From: Rossellomorea sp. BNER | Lineage (GTDB): Bacteria > Bacillota > Bacilli > Bacillales > Bacillaceae_B | Direction: 5' to 3' | NCBI GenBank assembly: GCA_024213275.1 | Contig: JANAVG010000001.1 | Span: 424,526 to 488,525 of the forward strand | DNA length: 64,000 nucleotides | Shown: in pieces, positions 1 to 8,319 of the stretch | Numbering within the stretch: the first letter of the stretch is position 1 | Layout: each line of letters opens with the position of its first letter | Made by a program: the position numbers and the translations under genes | Notes under the pieces: generated by a model | What the model was told of the DNA's origin: nothing | Databases searched by the model: none | The model's input: only the letters and a program-made list of their open reading frames with translations

Positions 1-311
1 TATCGGTCGCCCCCGCTATTTTATCGGTCGAATTCGCTTATATATCGGTCATTCTACAATTTGCGATATTTTCCGCACTTGCTTCTTTCGGTCATTTCTA
101 CTCAATTGATGAAAAACTTGCTCTGGTACGGGGGGACATCTGTTATATCGGTCACTCGCTCCATTTTATCCGTCGAAACCTTGAATATATCGGTCGCCCC
201 CGCTATTTTATCGGTCGAATTCGCTTATATATCGGTCATTCTACAATTTGCGATATTTTCCGCATTCGCTTCTTTCGGTCATTTCTACTCAATTGACGAA
301 AAACTTGCTCT
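1..311. repeat. Direct repeat of a 124-bp block built from TATCGGTC phrases
   Basis: Bases 1-124 recur almost exactly at 188-311 (period 187), with only a few substitutions. Inside each block the short phrase TATCGGTC or TTTCGGTC returns every 20-40 bases. The 63 bases between the blocks hold two more degenerate phrases. An ORF runs through the second half, but it only translates the repeat and has no ribosome binding site. The left edge is cut by the window, so the array may be longer. From 312 to 476 I see only the leader of the next gene. Confidence 0.8.
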
Positions 312-476
312 TAGAAGCGAGTTCACCTTATCCAAACAACATGCATCCTAGCAATATTCCCAAACCCTACCATTGAACCATTACCTTTTCCTCTTCTAAT
401 TAATGGATATCCATGATATATTTTCTGAAACTTCAGATTATTACACCATGATGAAAAATTTTGAGGAGGGACTAAA

Positions 477-1439
477 ATGGATCATAGTATTCGTGTCATT
501 CCCCACAAAAAAGAATTTGTATTGGATGTTCCTACAGAAATACCTCAAGGTGTAGAACTTGTTCAAGCTCCAAGCATTTGGAAAACTGGAGTAAAAGGAA
601 AAGATGTAGTCATTGCAGTGTTGGATACTGGTTGTGATCATGAGCATCCTGATTTAGAAGGGAGAATTATTGGCGGGAGGAATTTTACCACCGATGATGA
701 TGGTGATCCCGAGAATGTAACAGATTATAACGGACATGGGACCCATGTTTCCGGAACAATGGCAGCTAACGAGAACAGCTTGGGTGTTATCGGTGTTGCT
801 CCAGAAGCGAGTTTACTCATTGTAAAAGTTCTTGCGGGTGAACGTGGCAGCGGACAATATGACTGGATTGTTTCCGGAATTCAGTATGCCATCGATCAAA
901 AGGTTGATATCATTTCAATGTCTCTGGGTGGACCAAATGATTATAAACCGCTTCATGATGTGATTAAAAAAGCAGTGGATGCAAATATATTAGTGGTGTG
1001 TGCAGCTGGTAATGAAGGGGATGAAGATCACTCTACAGAAGAGTTCTCGTATCCAGCAGGATATAATGAAGTCATTTCTGTTGGAGCGATTGATTTTGAT
1101 CGTCGGTCATCCTATTTTACCAACTCCAATAATGAAGTTGATTTAGTGGCACCAGGCGAAGATATTATTTCGACGGTTCCTGGAGAAAAATACGCAAAAT
1201 ACAGTGGAACTTCCATGTCAGCGCCCCATGTGTCAGGAGCCCTTGCCTTAATTAAAAACTTGGAGGAATCCAATTTTGAACGAATTTTAACAGAACCTGA
1301 GCTCTATGCCCAACTTATTCGTAGAACGATTCCCCTTTCTTATCAAAAATCACTTGAAGGAAACGGCATGCTCTACCTTACCACACCAGATTTATTGAAA
1401 AAATATCTAGAAGAATCCCAATTCTCTATATCTGTATAA
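477..1439 (+). CDS. isp: Intracellular subtilisin-like serine protease
   Basis: 320-aa S8 subtilase without a signal peptide, as expected for the cytoplasmic major intracellular serine protease of bacilli. The catalytic triad is visible: Asp50 in VLDTGCDHEHPDL, His87 in NGHGTHVSG and Ser246 in SGTSMSAPHVSG, with the oxyanion Asn179 in AAGNEG. The short N-terminal extension carries an EIP segment (residues 21-23) like the inhibitory IPY-type propeptide of ISP family members, which is cleaved on activation. The ATG follows GAGGAGGG (463-470) at normal spacing. In this family the enzyme degrades cytosolic proteins in stationary phase. A bidirectional terminator separates it from the convergent ykuS gene. 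Confidence 0.93.
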   Translation: MDHSIRVIPHKKEFVLDVPTEIPQGVELVQAPSIWKTGVKGKDVVIAVLDTGCDHEHPDLEGRIIGGRNFTTDDDGDPENVTDYNGHGTHVSGTMAANENSLGVIGVAPEASLLIVKVLAGERGSGQYDWIVSGIQYAIDQKVDIISMSLGGPNDYKPLHDVIKKAVDANILVVCAAGNEGDEDHSTEEFSYPAGYNEVISVGAIDFDRRSSYFTNSNNEVDLVAPGEDIISTVPGEKYAKYSGTSMSAPHVSGALALIKNLEESNFERILTEPELYAQLIRRTIPLSYQKSLEGNGMLYLTTPDLLKKYLEESQFSISV

Positions 1440-1445
1440 AAAGTA

Positions 1446-1474
1446 AGAGGTTGGCCCACATTGGGTCAACCTCT
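1446..1474. terminator. Bidirectional terminator between isp and ykuS
   Basis: AGAGGTTG and CAACCTCT arms with an inner CCCA/TGGG extension form a strong hairpin between two convergent genes. A short T-rich tail follows on the plus strand. Confidence 0.75.
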
Positions 1475-1479
1475 GTTTA

Positions 1480-1725
1480 TTAGTGTTGAAGTCTACTTTC
1501 AACTTGCTGACATACTTCATCAGCGCTCAATCCGCTTGCTTCAATCACAGATCCCTTTGTTACTGCGTCTTGAATCCCCATTACATTGGAATCAAGTCCT
1601 GTTACAACACAACAGTCACAGTTGTTAGCATCAGATTCTTGTTTTAACTCAACAACATCGTGTCCTTTTTCACGTAGTGCTTGTACAACATTTTGTAGTG
1701 ATTGTTCTACCCCTACTCTTGACAT
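1480..1725 (-). CDS. ykuS: YkuS-like UPF0180 family protein
   Basis: 81-aa acidic cytosolic protein of the UPF0180/YkuS family, whose function is unknown. The start was set at the ATG at 1725 ([10 protein letters not shown]) because AGGAGGTG lies 5-12 bases upstream; a longer reading frame without an RBS exists. The protein alternates amphipathic segments and has a Cys-x-Cys-Cys cluster (NCDCCVVTG) near the middle, compatible with metal or redox chemistry, though this is not proven. Convergent with isp. Confidence 0.8.
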   Translation of the reverse strand: MSRVGVEQSLQNVVQALREKGHDVVELKQESDANNCDCCVVTGLDSNVMGIQDAVTKGSVIEASGLSADEVCQQVESRLQH

Positions 1726-1794
1726 GTTTCCACACCTCCTTAACATAATCATAGGATTTTCCAATCGAGTAAGCTGTATGCATCTTTGGAAAAA

Positions 1795-1953
1795 TTATTT
1801 CTTATTTACTTGCTTTCCACTTTTCTTTTGGCTCTGATTTTTGCTATTGCCTACTTGAACATCTTTTCCAAACTCTACATCATTCTTTCCTTGTTGTTTT
1901 GCTAATTCCTGTGTTGTCTGATTATGTCGATCCGTTCCTTGGTTTGAAGTCAT
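1795..1953 (-). CDS. Small hydrophilic protein, unknown function
   Basis: 52-aa protein starting MTSNQGTDRH, rich in Gln, Asn and Lys (C-terminus KKSGKQVNKK) with no hydrophobic segment. Its composition resembles small acid-soluble spore proteins, but I do not recognise a family signature, so that is a guess. The start is fixed at 1953 by AGGAGG at 1961-1966, 7 bases upstream. An in-frame upstream ATG would place this RBS inside the coding region. It lies upstream of ykuS in the same direction. Confidence 0.6.
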   Translation of the reverse strand: MTSNQGTDRHNQTTQELAKQQGKNDVEFGKDVQVGNSKNQSQKKSGKQVNKK

Positions 1954-2015
1954 CTTCCTACCTCCTCTTTTTTTCATACCCGTTTATTATTCTCTTTTTC
2001 ATCGACAATATGAAT

Positions 2016-2040
2016 GTTTAATCGAATCATTAGTGGGTAA
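2016..2040 (+). promoter_or_regulatory. Sigma-B-type promoter for the ferritin-like gene
   Basis: GTTTAA (2016-2021), a 13-base spacer, then GGGTAA (2035-2040). This closely matches the general-stress sigma-B consensus (GTTTAA-N12-15-GGGTAT). Transcription would start near 2048, giving a leader of about 36 bases before the ATG at 2084. No clear sigma-A promoter is seen in the same gap. Confidence 0.6.
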
Positions 2041-2083
2041 ACAATAAACAAATACAAAAAAAATAAAAGGGTGATGAATTGTA

Positions 2084-2518
2084 ATGGATGCAAAAGTAAA
2101 TGAATTATTAGAAGGCTTAAATGAAGATTTAGCAAATGAATATTCAGCACAAATTATGTATACCACCTATGCTGCAGTCGTTTCTGGATTACATCGTCAG
2201 GTCTTGAAACCATTTTTCGAAAGTGAAGTAGCGGACGAACAAGGACATGCATTATACTTAGCAGAAAAAATTAAAACATTAGGTGGTACTCCAACAACAA
2301 CACCTGCCCCTGTTAAACAAACAGACGATGTAAAAACGATGCTTCAAGAGGCACGTCAAGCTGAAAAGGAAACGATTGATCGTTATAAAATTCGCAAAAA
2401 ACAAGCCGAAGAATTAGGATATACAGAACTGGTTGTGAAGCTAGAAGACCTCATTGCCGATGAAACACATCATATGGAAGAGTTGGACCGTATTTTAATG
2501 GATCCGGCGTTCAGCTAA
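2084..2518 (+). CDS. Ferritin-like (bacterioferritin/Dps-type) protein
   Basis: 144-aa four-helix ferritin-like protein. Likely di-iron ligands are visible in family-typical places: Glu19 (ANEYSAQ), Glu52 and His55 in an ExxH motif (DEQGH), Glu94, and Glu127-xx-His130 (DETHH). This arrangement fits bacterioferritin-type ferroxidases, so a role in iron storage or peroxide protection is inferred. A GGGTGA RBS precedes the ATG. The sigma-B-like promoter upstream suggests induction by general stress. The gene ends at a strong terminator and stands alone. Confidence 0.85.
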   Translation: MDAKVNELLEGLNEDLANEYSAQIMYTTYAAVVSGLHRQVLKPFFESEVADEQGHALYLAEKIKTLGGTPTTTPAPVKQTDDVKTMLQEARQAEKETIDRYKIRKKQAEELGYTELVVKLEDLIADETHHMEELDRILMDPAFS

Positions 2519-2528
2519 CATAATAAAG

Positions 2529-2559
2529 AGGAGTTGACCATTGCGGCAACTCCTTTTTT
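2529..2559 (+). terminator. Rho-independent terminator of the ferritin-like gene
   Basis: AGGAGTTG/CAACTCCT stem followed by a run of T. Its tail touches the stop of the convergent helicase gene. Confidence 0.85.
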
Positions 2560-4834
2560 ATAGGGTTTTATGCTCCTTCCATTCCTCTGGAAGTAAGGAT
2601 TGATATTTGGGTGAGAGAAAACGATCATCGACAAGGACAATGATTCCACAGTCCTTCTCTGTTCTTATCAGTCTTCCTCCTGCTTGCAACACCTTGTTCA
2701 TTCCTGGATAGACATAAGAGTAATCGTATCCATTTTTCCCTTTGTTTTGAAAATATTCCTTAATAATATCCCTTTCCATAGAAATCTGCGGCAGACCAAC
2801 TCCTACGACCACCACTCCATTTAAACGATCTCCTTTTAAATCAATACCTTCTGAAAAAATCCCGCCCAGTACAGCAAACCCAACTAAAGATTTATCAAGG
2901 CTCGGTTGAAAATGTTGCAGGAAATCCTCTCTTGCGTTCTCTGTCATCTGACTCGTTTGAATGAGAATATCTGCCTTTAAATCTTCATCCTGAAAAGCAT
3001 TTGCTACCTCGTTCATATAGGTGTAGGAAGGGAAAAAGACAAGAAAGTTTCCTGGCCTTTCTTTCACAAGCTTGCTGATTAACTTCACGATTTTTCCGAC
3101 AGAATTGGGTCGATCATGAAAACGGGTTGACAGTGGATTTACGTAAACTTCAACATTTTCTTTTAAAAAAGGCGATTCAATTTTAAACCGATAATCTTCT
3201 GAATGACCTCCGAGCATTTCAAAGTAATAACCAAATGGCTGTAGGGTTGCTGAGAAATAAACAGACGAATGATAGGGTTTACTGAATGTCTCAAGTAGGT
3301 TTGACGGATCTAAACAAAATTGCTTTATCTGTATTTCACTTTTTCCGACTTCTACATATAAAACAAATCTCTCATCGAAAAAAGATGACATACGCAAGAA
3401 GTTTAAAGCTTGAAAGTAAGTCTCTAATAAGTCTGGATCCTGAGAACCTTTTACTAATTCTTTTTCAGTTGCGAGCGTGAAAAACTCGACTATTTCCAAC
3501 AAGTCTTTATCAAGTTCTTTCCTAATAAAGTGGTTGTCTTTTTCACAATATACCTTCATCTTTAGAAAATACGCATTCAATTCTTTCGCAGCATTATAGA
3601 TTTCCTCATTCATCCCCTTGTACTTTCTCTTTAATTTTAAATAAGATGATTTGAGAAGATTTGCTGAAAACATTTCACGGGCACGGTCGACAAGATTATG
3701 TGCCTCATCGATTAATAAAACGGTTTTTCTTTTTTGCTCATCGATTTGCCGCTTTAATGAAACCCTCGGATCAAATATATAGTTATAGTCACAGATGACA
3801 GCATCGACTAGATAAGATAAATCTATCGAATATTCGAAAGGACAAACACGATGTATTTTAGCGTATTTTTCAATAACCTCTCGTGTAAGTTGATTTTCGT
3901 TTCGTAAAATATCCAAAACGGCTCCGTTAATACGTTCATAATAACCATCTGCAAATTCACAATAATCTTTTTGACAAATGGTCTCATTCTTAAAACATAT
4001 TTTATCCTTTGCCGTTATGGTCAGAGATTTAAGGGTAAGCCCCTTTTCCTTCATTAACGAAAAGGCTTCCTCACCCGTTGTCCTCGTAATCGTTTTAGCT
4101 GTAAGATAAAACATTCTGTCCGCTTTTGTTTCCTCTACTGCTTTTACTGTTGGAAAGAGGGTCGATATCGTCTTCCCTGTTCCAGTCGGAGCGTTTGCAA
4201 ATAAATTTTTTGCTTCCTTTATTGTTTTATATACAGCACCCGCGAGTTCCCTTTGCCCTTTGCGAAATTTAGTAAAGGGAAATGAAAGGTCTTTAATACT
4301 TTCATTTCGTTTTTTCTTTTGATGAAAAAGAAGGGATGCAAATGGTTCATATTGCTTCACTGTTTTTTCTACAAAACTTCCTAACTCTTGTTGATTGTAA
4401 GATTTAGTAAACTGTTTTATTTGTTCCGTTTCGACATGCACATAGGTAAGCTGAACAGAAATATGTTTTAGCTGATGTTGTTTGGCATAAATATAGGCGT
4501 AGCATTTAGCTTGTGCCCAATGAACAAGATAGCTGTCTACCGAAATATCCTCGAGCGCTTTTCTTGTCGATTTGATTTCATCTATGATGACCTCGTTCTC
4601 CCTAAATAATATCCCATCGCTTCTTCCTTCGAGAATAAAGGTAAACTCTTCTAATGTAAGTTCGATTTTCAAAGACTCCTCTATTAAGTCATTTTCATGG
4701 TAATTCTTTTGCAGCTTCTGATGAGCCCTTGTTCCTTCTGTCATCGATGAAGAAACTCGAAATCGATTGTCAATACTACCGCTTCTATAGACATATTCAA
4801 CAAGATTTCTAATCGAAACTCGAACCTCTTCCAT
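2558..4834 (-). CDS. DinG/XPD-type superfamily 2 helicase with N-terminal nuclease-like domain
   Basis: 758-aa ATP-dependent DNA helicase of the Rad3/XPD/DinG group. Walker A is APTGTGKT (215-222) and the DEAH box is LLIDEAHN (Asp376-His379). Four cysteines between them (C280, C287, C292, C331) are spaced like the XPD iron-sulfur cluster. The C-terminus has the QAGGRLIR motif VI. Residues 60-110 look like a PD-(D/E)xK nuclease core (Asp73, then DEIK at 85-88, then a Q-A-K helix), an arrangement also seen in Cas4/AddB-like nucleases. Likely role: 5'-3' unwinding and processing of damaged DNA. GGAGG lies 7 bases before the ATG. Monocistronic. Confidence 0.85.
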   Translation of the reverse strand: MEEVRVSIRNLVEYVYRSGSIDNRFRVSSSMTEGTRAHQKLQKNYHENDLIEESLKIELTLEEFTFILEGRSDGILFRENEVIIDEIKSTRKALEDISVDSYLVHWAQAKCYAYIYAKQHQLKHISVQLTYVHVETEQIKQFTKSYNQQELGSFVEKTVKQYEPFASLLFHQKKKRNESIKDLSFPFTKFRKGQRELAGAVYKTIKEAKNLFANAPTGTGKTISTLFPTVKAVEETKADRMFYLTAKTITRTTGEEAFSLMKEKGLTLKSLTITAKDKICFKNETICQKDYCEFADGYYERINGAVLDILRNENQLTREVIEKYAKIHRVCPFEYSIDLSYLVDAVICDYNYIFDPRVSLKRQIDEQKRKTVLLIDEAHNLVDRAREMFSANLLKSSYLKLKRKYKGMNEEIYNAAKELNAYFLKMKVYCEKDNHFIRKELDKDLLEIVEFFTLATEKELVKGSQDPDLLETYFQALNFLRMSSFFDERFVLYVEVGKSEIQIKQFCLDPSNLLETFSKPYHSSVYFSATLQPFGYYFEMLGGHSEDYRFKIESPFLKENVEVYVNPLSTRFHDRPNSVGKIVKLISKLVKERPGNFLVFFPSYTYMNEVANAFQDEDLKADILIQTSQMTENAREDFLQHFQPSLDKSLVGFAVLGGIFSEGIDLKGDRLNGVVVVGVGLPQISMERDIIKEYFQNKGKNGYDYSYVYPGMNKVLQAGGRLIRTEKDCGIIVLVDDRFLSPKYQSLLPEEWKEHKTL

Positions 4835-4888
4835 CGTCCTTACCTCCGTTCTGATCCTTTTTATTTTATCATTTATTCAAAAAAGGAA

Positions 4889-4968
4889 GGGGCTATCCTA
4901 ATTAATCAGAAACCACAACTTCAACTAAGAAGAACAATGTGGCTTCAGATGCCTTATAGGACAGCCCC
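4889..4968. repeat. Hairpin repeat, family A (GGGGCTGTCC ends), short copy
   Basis: Ends GGGGCTATCCTA and TAGGACAGCCCC are inverted repeats. The interior has the family's AACCACAACTTC ... GTGG arms. It sits in the gap between helicase and methyltransferase, both on the minus strand, and could also act as a terminator for the methyltransferase. Confidence 0.7.
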
Positions 4969-4980
4969 TTTCATGAAAGG

Positions 4981-6177
4981 TTATTTTATTTTTTTAATAA
5001 AGACTACTTTCAAATAATCTCCCTGTTTAAACTGCTGAATGGTTCTAAAGTCTTCCGAGAGCGAAAACTCTTCTAGAATTTTGTATTTTCCACTGATTTC
5101 TTTGAAGGCAGTATCAATAAAACCTTTAAATTTTTTCATATCAAATTTACTGCAGTTTGTAGAGGCCACGATAACTCCATTTTTCTCGGTAATACTGATG
5201 GCTTCCTTGAGTAAATCTTTATAATCCTTCTCTGCACTGAATGTATGTTTTTTTGAACGGGCAAAACTTGGTGGATCAAGAATCACAAGGTCAAAGGTAA
5301 GTTCTTTTTTGACCGCATATTTAAAATACTTAAACACATCTTCCACGATGATTTCCTGTGCTTCATAGTCAATTCCGTTCAAACTAAATTGCTCAATCGT
5401 TTTACTTAAGCTGCGATTAGCTAAATCAACACTAGTCGTTTTCAACGCTCCGCCTACGGCAGCGAATACGGAAAAAGCACCTGTATAGGAAAACGTATTA
5501 AGAACATTTTTCCCTTCAGCATAGCCATCACGAATCGTTTTTCGGACCTCGCGTTGATCAAGGAATACTCCCACCATTGCGCCATCATTTAAGTAAATGG
5601 CAAAGTTGACTCCATTTTCTTTCACGATGAGTGGAAAATCTGGACGTTCCCCTTTCACAAAGTCATCTTCATCGATATATTGGCCTTTACTTGCAAAGCG
5701 TTTCTTTTGATAAATTCCTTTATAGTCAATATCTTTAAATGCCTCAAGTACCTCTTCTTTAAAAGCATAAATACCTTCTGAGTACCATTGAATAAGATAA
5801 TATCCATCAAAATAGTCGATGGTAAGCCCGCCAATCCCATCCCCTTCACCATTGAAAATGCGGAAGGCAGTAGTCGTGGGGTCTTGATAAAAGTGAAGTC
5901 GGTTGTTGATGGCATTTTGGATTTTCTTTTTAAAAAATAGTCCATCTATTGCTTCCTTTTCTTTTTTGCTTAATACCCAGCCAAAGCCCTTGTTTTGCCT
6001 GCCATAATACCCTTTTGCTATAAACCTTTGCTTAGAGTCCACTAATTTAAGAATGATTCCTTCTTCGTTGAGTTTATTTGCATCCACAAGCATTTCTTTG
6101 TCAATAAGGGGATACCCCTTTGCTATTTTGTTTTCAAAATTGGTTTTAATTTTAACCGTTATTTCCTTCTTCATCAT
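4981..6177 (-). CDS. Class I SAM-dependent rRNA (cytosine-C5) methyltransferase, RlmI/YwbD-like
   Basis: 398-aa methyltransferase with an N-terminal PUA-like domain (about 1-75) and a C-terminal Rossmann domain. The SAM motif is LNTFSYTGAFSVFAA (about 227-241), the acidic motif follows in SVDLANRSL, and the catalytic/substrate motif is LDPPSFARSKK, with a later STNCS cysteine. This is the organisation of RlmI/YccW, which methylates 23S rRNA; the target base is inferred from the family only. GGAG lies 7 bases before the first of two adjacent ATGs. Cytosolic, monocistronic. Confidence 0.87.
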   Translation of the reverse strand: MMKKEITVKIKTNFENKIAKGYPLIDKEMLVDANKLNEEGIILKLVDSKQRFIAKGYYGRQNKGFGWVLSKKEKEAIDGLFFKKKIQNAINNRLHFYQDPTTTAFRIFNGEGDGIGGLTIDYFDGYYLIQWYSEGIYAFKEEVLEAFKDIDYKGIYQKKRFASKGQYIDEDDFVKGERPDFPLIVKENGVNFAIYLNDGAMVGVFLDQREVRKTIRDGYAEGKNVLNTFSYTGAFSVFAAVGGALKTTSVDLANRSLSKTIEQFSLNGIDYEAQEIIVEDVFKYFKYAVKKELTFDLVILDPPSFARSKKHTFSAEKDYKDLLKEAISITEKNGVIVASTNCSKFDMKKFKGFIDTAFKEISGKYKILEEFSLSEDFRTIQQFKQGDYLKVVFIKKIK

Positions 6178-6364
6178 CTATCGACTCCGTATAATTTTTC
6201 ATTTCGCTCATATAATTTCACTATATTGGACAAGTATAGACTTTATTTAGGGGGAATGTAAACCGGGTCTGTTTTTCAATTGTGAAAATACTTCTTGGAA
6301 TCACTTCATTAGTCGTAAAGAATCTTCTGTTAAAAAATATGGATAGTAGATTTGGGGAATGTAC

Positions 6365-6982
6365 ATGAAGGCAAGATTCGCATTTTATTTTTTAGGGATC
6401 TTTATACTTACCCTTGGTATAGCTCTCATCATCAAAGCCAATTTAGGAGCGGCAGCCTGGGATGCGTTTGCGGTTGGGGAATCGAAAACATTTCAACTCT
6501 CAGTTGGAACTTTTGTTTTTATTAATGGAATGATACTTATTTTTATTAATGCGTTTTTGTTAAAAAAGAAGCCTGAGTTCCTAGCGGCTGTTACCGTCTT
6601 TGTCATTGGGATGCTTATTGATTTTTGGTTAAAGGTTGGATTAAGTGGATTTGCTCCAACGGGATTTGGAGTGCAAACAGTTACCCTGTTCGTAGGGATA
6701 TTCGCTCTTGGGATCGGAATAGCATCATATTTACAAGCGGAATTCCCAGCAAGCCCTATGGATACCATTATGGTCGCCATCTCGACTCGCTTTGGTTTAA
6801 GCTATCGAAGTGCGAGGATGATTAGCGAAGGATTAGCCCTCGCCTTTGCGGTCGTTTTCCAAGGCGCCATTGGTGTTGGTACCATCGTCGTTACCATAAC
6901 CATTGGATTCATCATTCAATTCTTCTTCCCAATATTGGAACAATTACTAGTGCGCATAAGTCAAAAACCTAAATATAAATAA
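6365..6982 (+). CDS. YczE/YitT-type integral membrane protein
   Basis: 205-aa protein with about five membrane helices, starting MKARFAFYFLGIF and containing the family-typical NLGAAAWDAF segment after the first helix. YczE-type proteins are common in bacilli, and their biochemical role is not settled. An earlier ATG at 6359 overlaps the GGGGA ribosome binding site, so the ATG at 6365 (7 bases after GGGG) was chosen. Transcribed toward the REP-like array and the DUF418 operon, apparently from its own promoter. The 6178-6358 gap shows no clear element. Confidence 0.8.
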   Translation: MKARFAFYFLGIFILTLGIALIIKANLGAAAWDAFAVGESKTFQLSVGTFVFINGMILIFINAFLLKKKPEFLAAVTVFVIGMLIDFWLKVGLSGFAPTGFGVQTVTLFVGIFALGIGIASYLQAEFPASPMDTIMVAISTRFGLSYRSARMISEGLALAFAVVFQGAIGVGTIVVTITIGFIIQFFFPILEQLLVRISQKPKYK

Positions 6983-6995
6983 TAGAGCATCTGTA

Positions 6996-7142
6996 AGGTG
7001 CCAGGTACAAAACGCCGCTTTTGTACCTGGCACACTTCACCCCTTTTGTACCTGGTACACTTCACCCCTTTTGTACCTGGTACACTTCATCGCCTTTGTA
7101 CCTGGCACTTCCTATATTTCCTCTTTTTTGTTCCTGGCACCC
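6996..7142. repeat. REP-like array of GTACCTGGCAC palindromes
   Basis: Starts with GTGCCAGGTAC and contains five degenerate copies of a 25-26 base unit, ACTTCACCGC-TTTTGTACCTGGYAC, spaced regularly. GTGCCAGGTAC pairs with GTACCTGGCAC, so the array can fold into hairpins. The same unit surrounds the transposase at 51.8 kb. The spacers are degenerate copies of each other, so this is not a CRISPR. Confidence 0.8.
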
Positions 7143-7149
7143 AAGTTAT

Positions 7150-7216
7150 CTTACAAAAATGTAAGAGATTTTGTAAGATAGATAGATTTGTGTTCGTTCA
7201 ACCCTTTTGTAAGATA
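7150..7216 (+). promoter_or_regulatory. Operator/promoter of the DUF418-ABC transporter operon (BceR-type box)
   Basis: CTTACA-AAAA-TGTAAG at 7150-7165 is a perfect inverted repeat of the TnACA-N4-TGTAA type reported for BceR-like response regulators. Two further TTTTGTAAGATA direct repeats lie at 7169-7180 and 7205-7216. TAAGAT at 7210-7215 could be the -10 box, with no good -35, as expected for an activated promoter. The box-to--10 distance (about 55 bases) matches the modules at 26.85 and 34.95 kb. Confidence 0.6.
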
Positions 7217-7247
7217 AACAAAGTAATGACTTACAAGGAGGTGTCGT

Positions 7248-8318
7248 ATGGAAAAAGGTGTAGTAAACAAGCGCATTGATGCACTTGATTATATTCGAGG
7301 CTTTGCATTACTAGGGATTATTTTAGTCAATATTCTGGCACTGCTTCACATAAAAATACCAGAACCCAATACGATTGATGCAAGCTATCAAAGATTTTTA
7401 TATTTATTTGTGGAAGGTCGTTTTTACTCTATTTTCTCATTTTTGTTTGGTGTAGGATTTTATATTTTTATTACGAGAGCCATTGCAAATGGAAATAATG
7501 GATACATTCTCTTTCTACGTAGACTTGTTGTATTATTCGTTTTTGGACTTATGCATTTTATCTTCCAACCAGGAGAGGCCTTAACGGTTTATACTGTTTG
7601 TGGATTATTGACGTTACCATTTTTCAAAGTGAATAAGCACATTAACTTAGCTTTGAGCTTGATTTTACTAGTTGTGTTTGGCATCGCTGGAGCAAAGCTT
7701 CCGTTAACCCTGCCACTTATATTATTAGGGCTTGCGGCTGGACAATATCAAGTGTTTGAAAACCTTTCGCAAAAAACAAAACAGATAGCTATTTTTACAG
7801 CAATTATGTTGGGGCTTAGTCTGATGGGGTTGTATGTTCAATACCAAAGTGTTCCTTCATCGCCATTTCAGAACATGATCATTATGAATGAAGACGGCAC
7901 ACTTGATCAGGCAGGAAAATTTCTAGAAATGGGTATAGGTGTTGGACCTATTGTTTCAGCTTTTTATATCGGCTTACTTCTATTACTTTTACAAACAAGA
8001 GCTGTCCAACTCTTATTATCACCACTTAAATATTATGGACGGATGGCGTTAACCAATTATATTGGACAAACCGCTTTTATTTTTCTCGCAGGAAATCTAA
8101 TCCAGACCACAGCCAGCCTTTCATATATTCAAACACTCTATATATGTATCGCAATCGTTGTCTTTCAAATGATTTTTAGTACCGTATGGCTGCGTTTGTT
8201 CAGAATGGGGCCACTTGAGTTAATATGGCGTATTTTTACTTATTGGAAAAACGTACCTTTAAAAAAGATATCGAAACAAGAAGAACAAGAAAACAGAAAA
8301 ACACAGGAGGCATTATAA
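7248..8318 (+). CDS. DUF418 family multi-pass membrane protein
   Basis: 356-aa integral membrane protein with about nine to ten hydrophobic helices and the DUF418-typical N-terminus (IDALDYIRGFALLGIILVNI) and C-terminal GRMALTNYIGQT motif. DUF418 proteins are distant relatives of the acyltransferase-3 membrane fold; their activity is not established. AAGGAGGTG gives a strong RBS. One base separates its stop from the ATPase start, so it is co-transcribed with the BceAB-type transporter, suggesting a job in envelope defence. REP array and operator lie upstream. Confidence 0.83.
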   Translation: MEKGVVNKRIDALDYIRGFALLGIILVNILALLHIKIPEPNTIDASYQRFLYLFVEGRFYSIFSFLFGVGFYIFITRAIANGNNGYILFLRRLVVLFVFGLMHFIFQPGEALTVYTVCGLLTLPFFKVNKHINLALSLILLVVFGIAGAKLPLTLPLILLGLAAGQYQVFENLSQKTKQIAIFTAIMLGLSLMGLYVQYQSVPSSPFQNMIIMNEDGTLDQAGKFLEMGIGVGPIVSAFYIGLLLLLLQTRAVQLLLSPLKYYGRMALTNYIGQTAFIFLAGNLIQTTASLSYIQTLYICIAIVVFQMIFSTVWLRLFRMGPLELIWRIFTYWKNVPLKKISKQEEQENRKTQEAL

Positions 8319-8319
8319 G

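Noticed and set aside
61..351. 96-codon frame at the left edge
   Set aside because: It lies across the second half of a direct repeat, repeats its own amino acid pattern and has no ribosome binding site.
6996..7142. Possible mini-CRISPR (regular 25-base units)
   Set aside because: The whole unit is repeated, spacers are not unique, no cas genes are present, and the unit recurs around a RAYT transposase.
6998..7279. 93-codon frame through the GTACCTGG array
   Set aside because: It only translates the repeat units; the real gene in this stretch starts at 7248 in another frame with a strong RBS.
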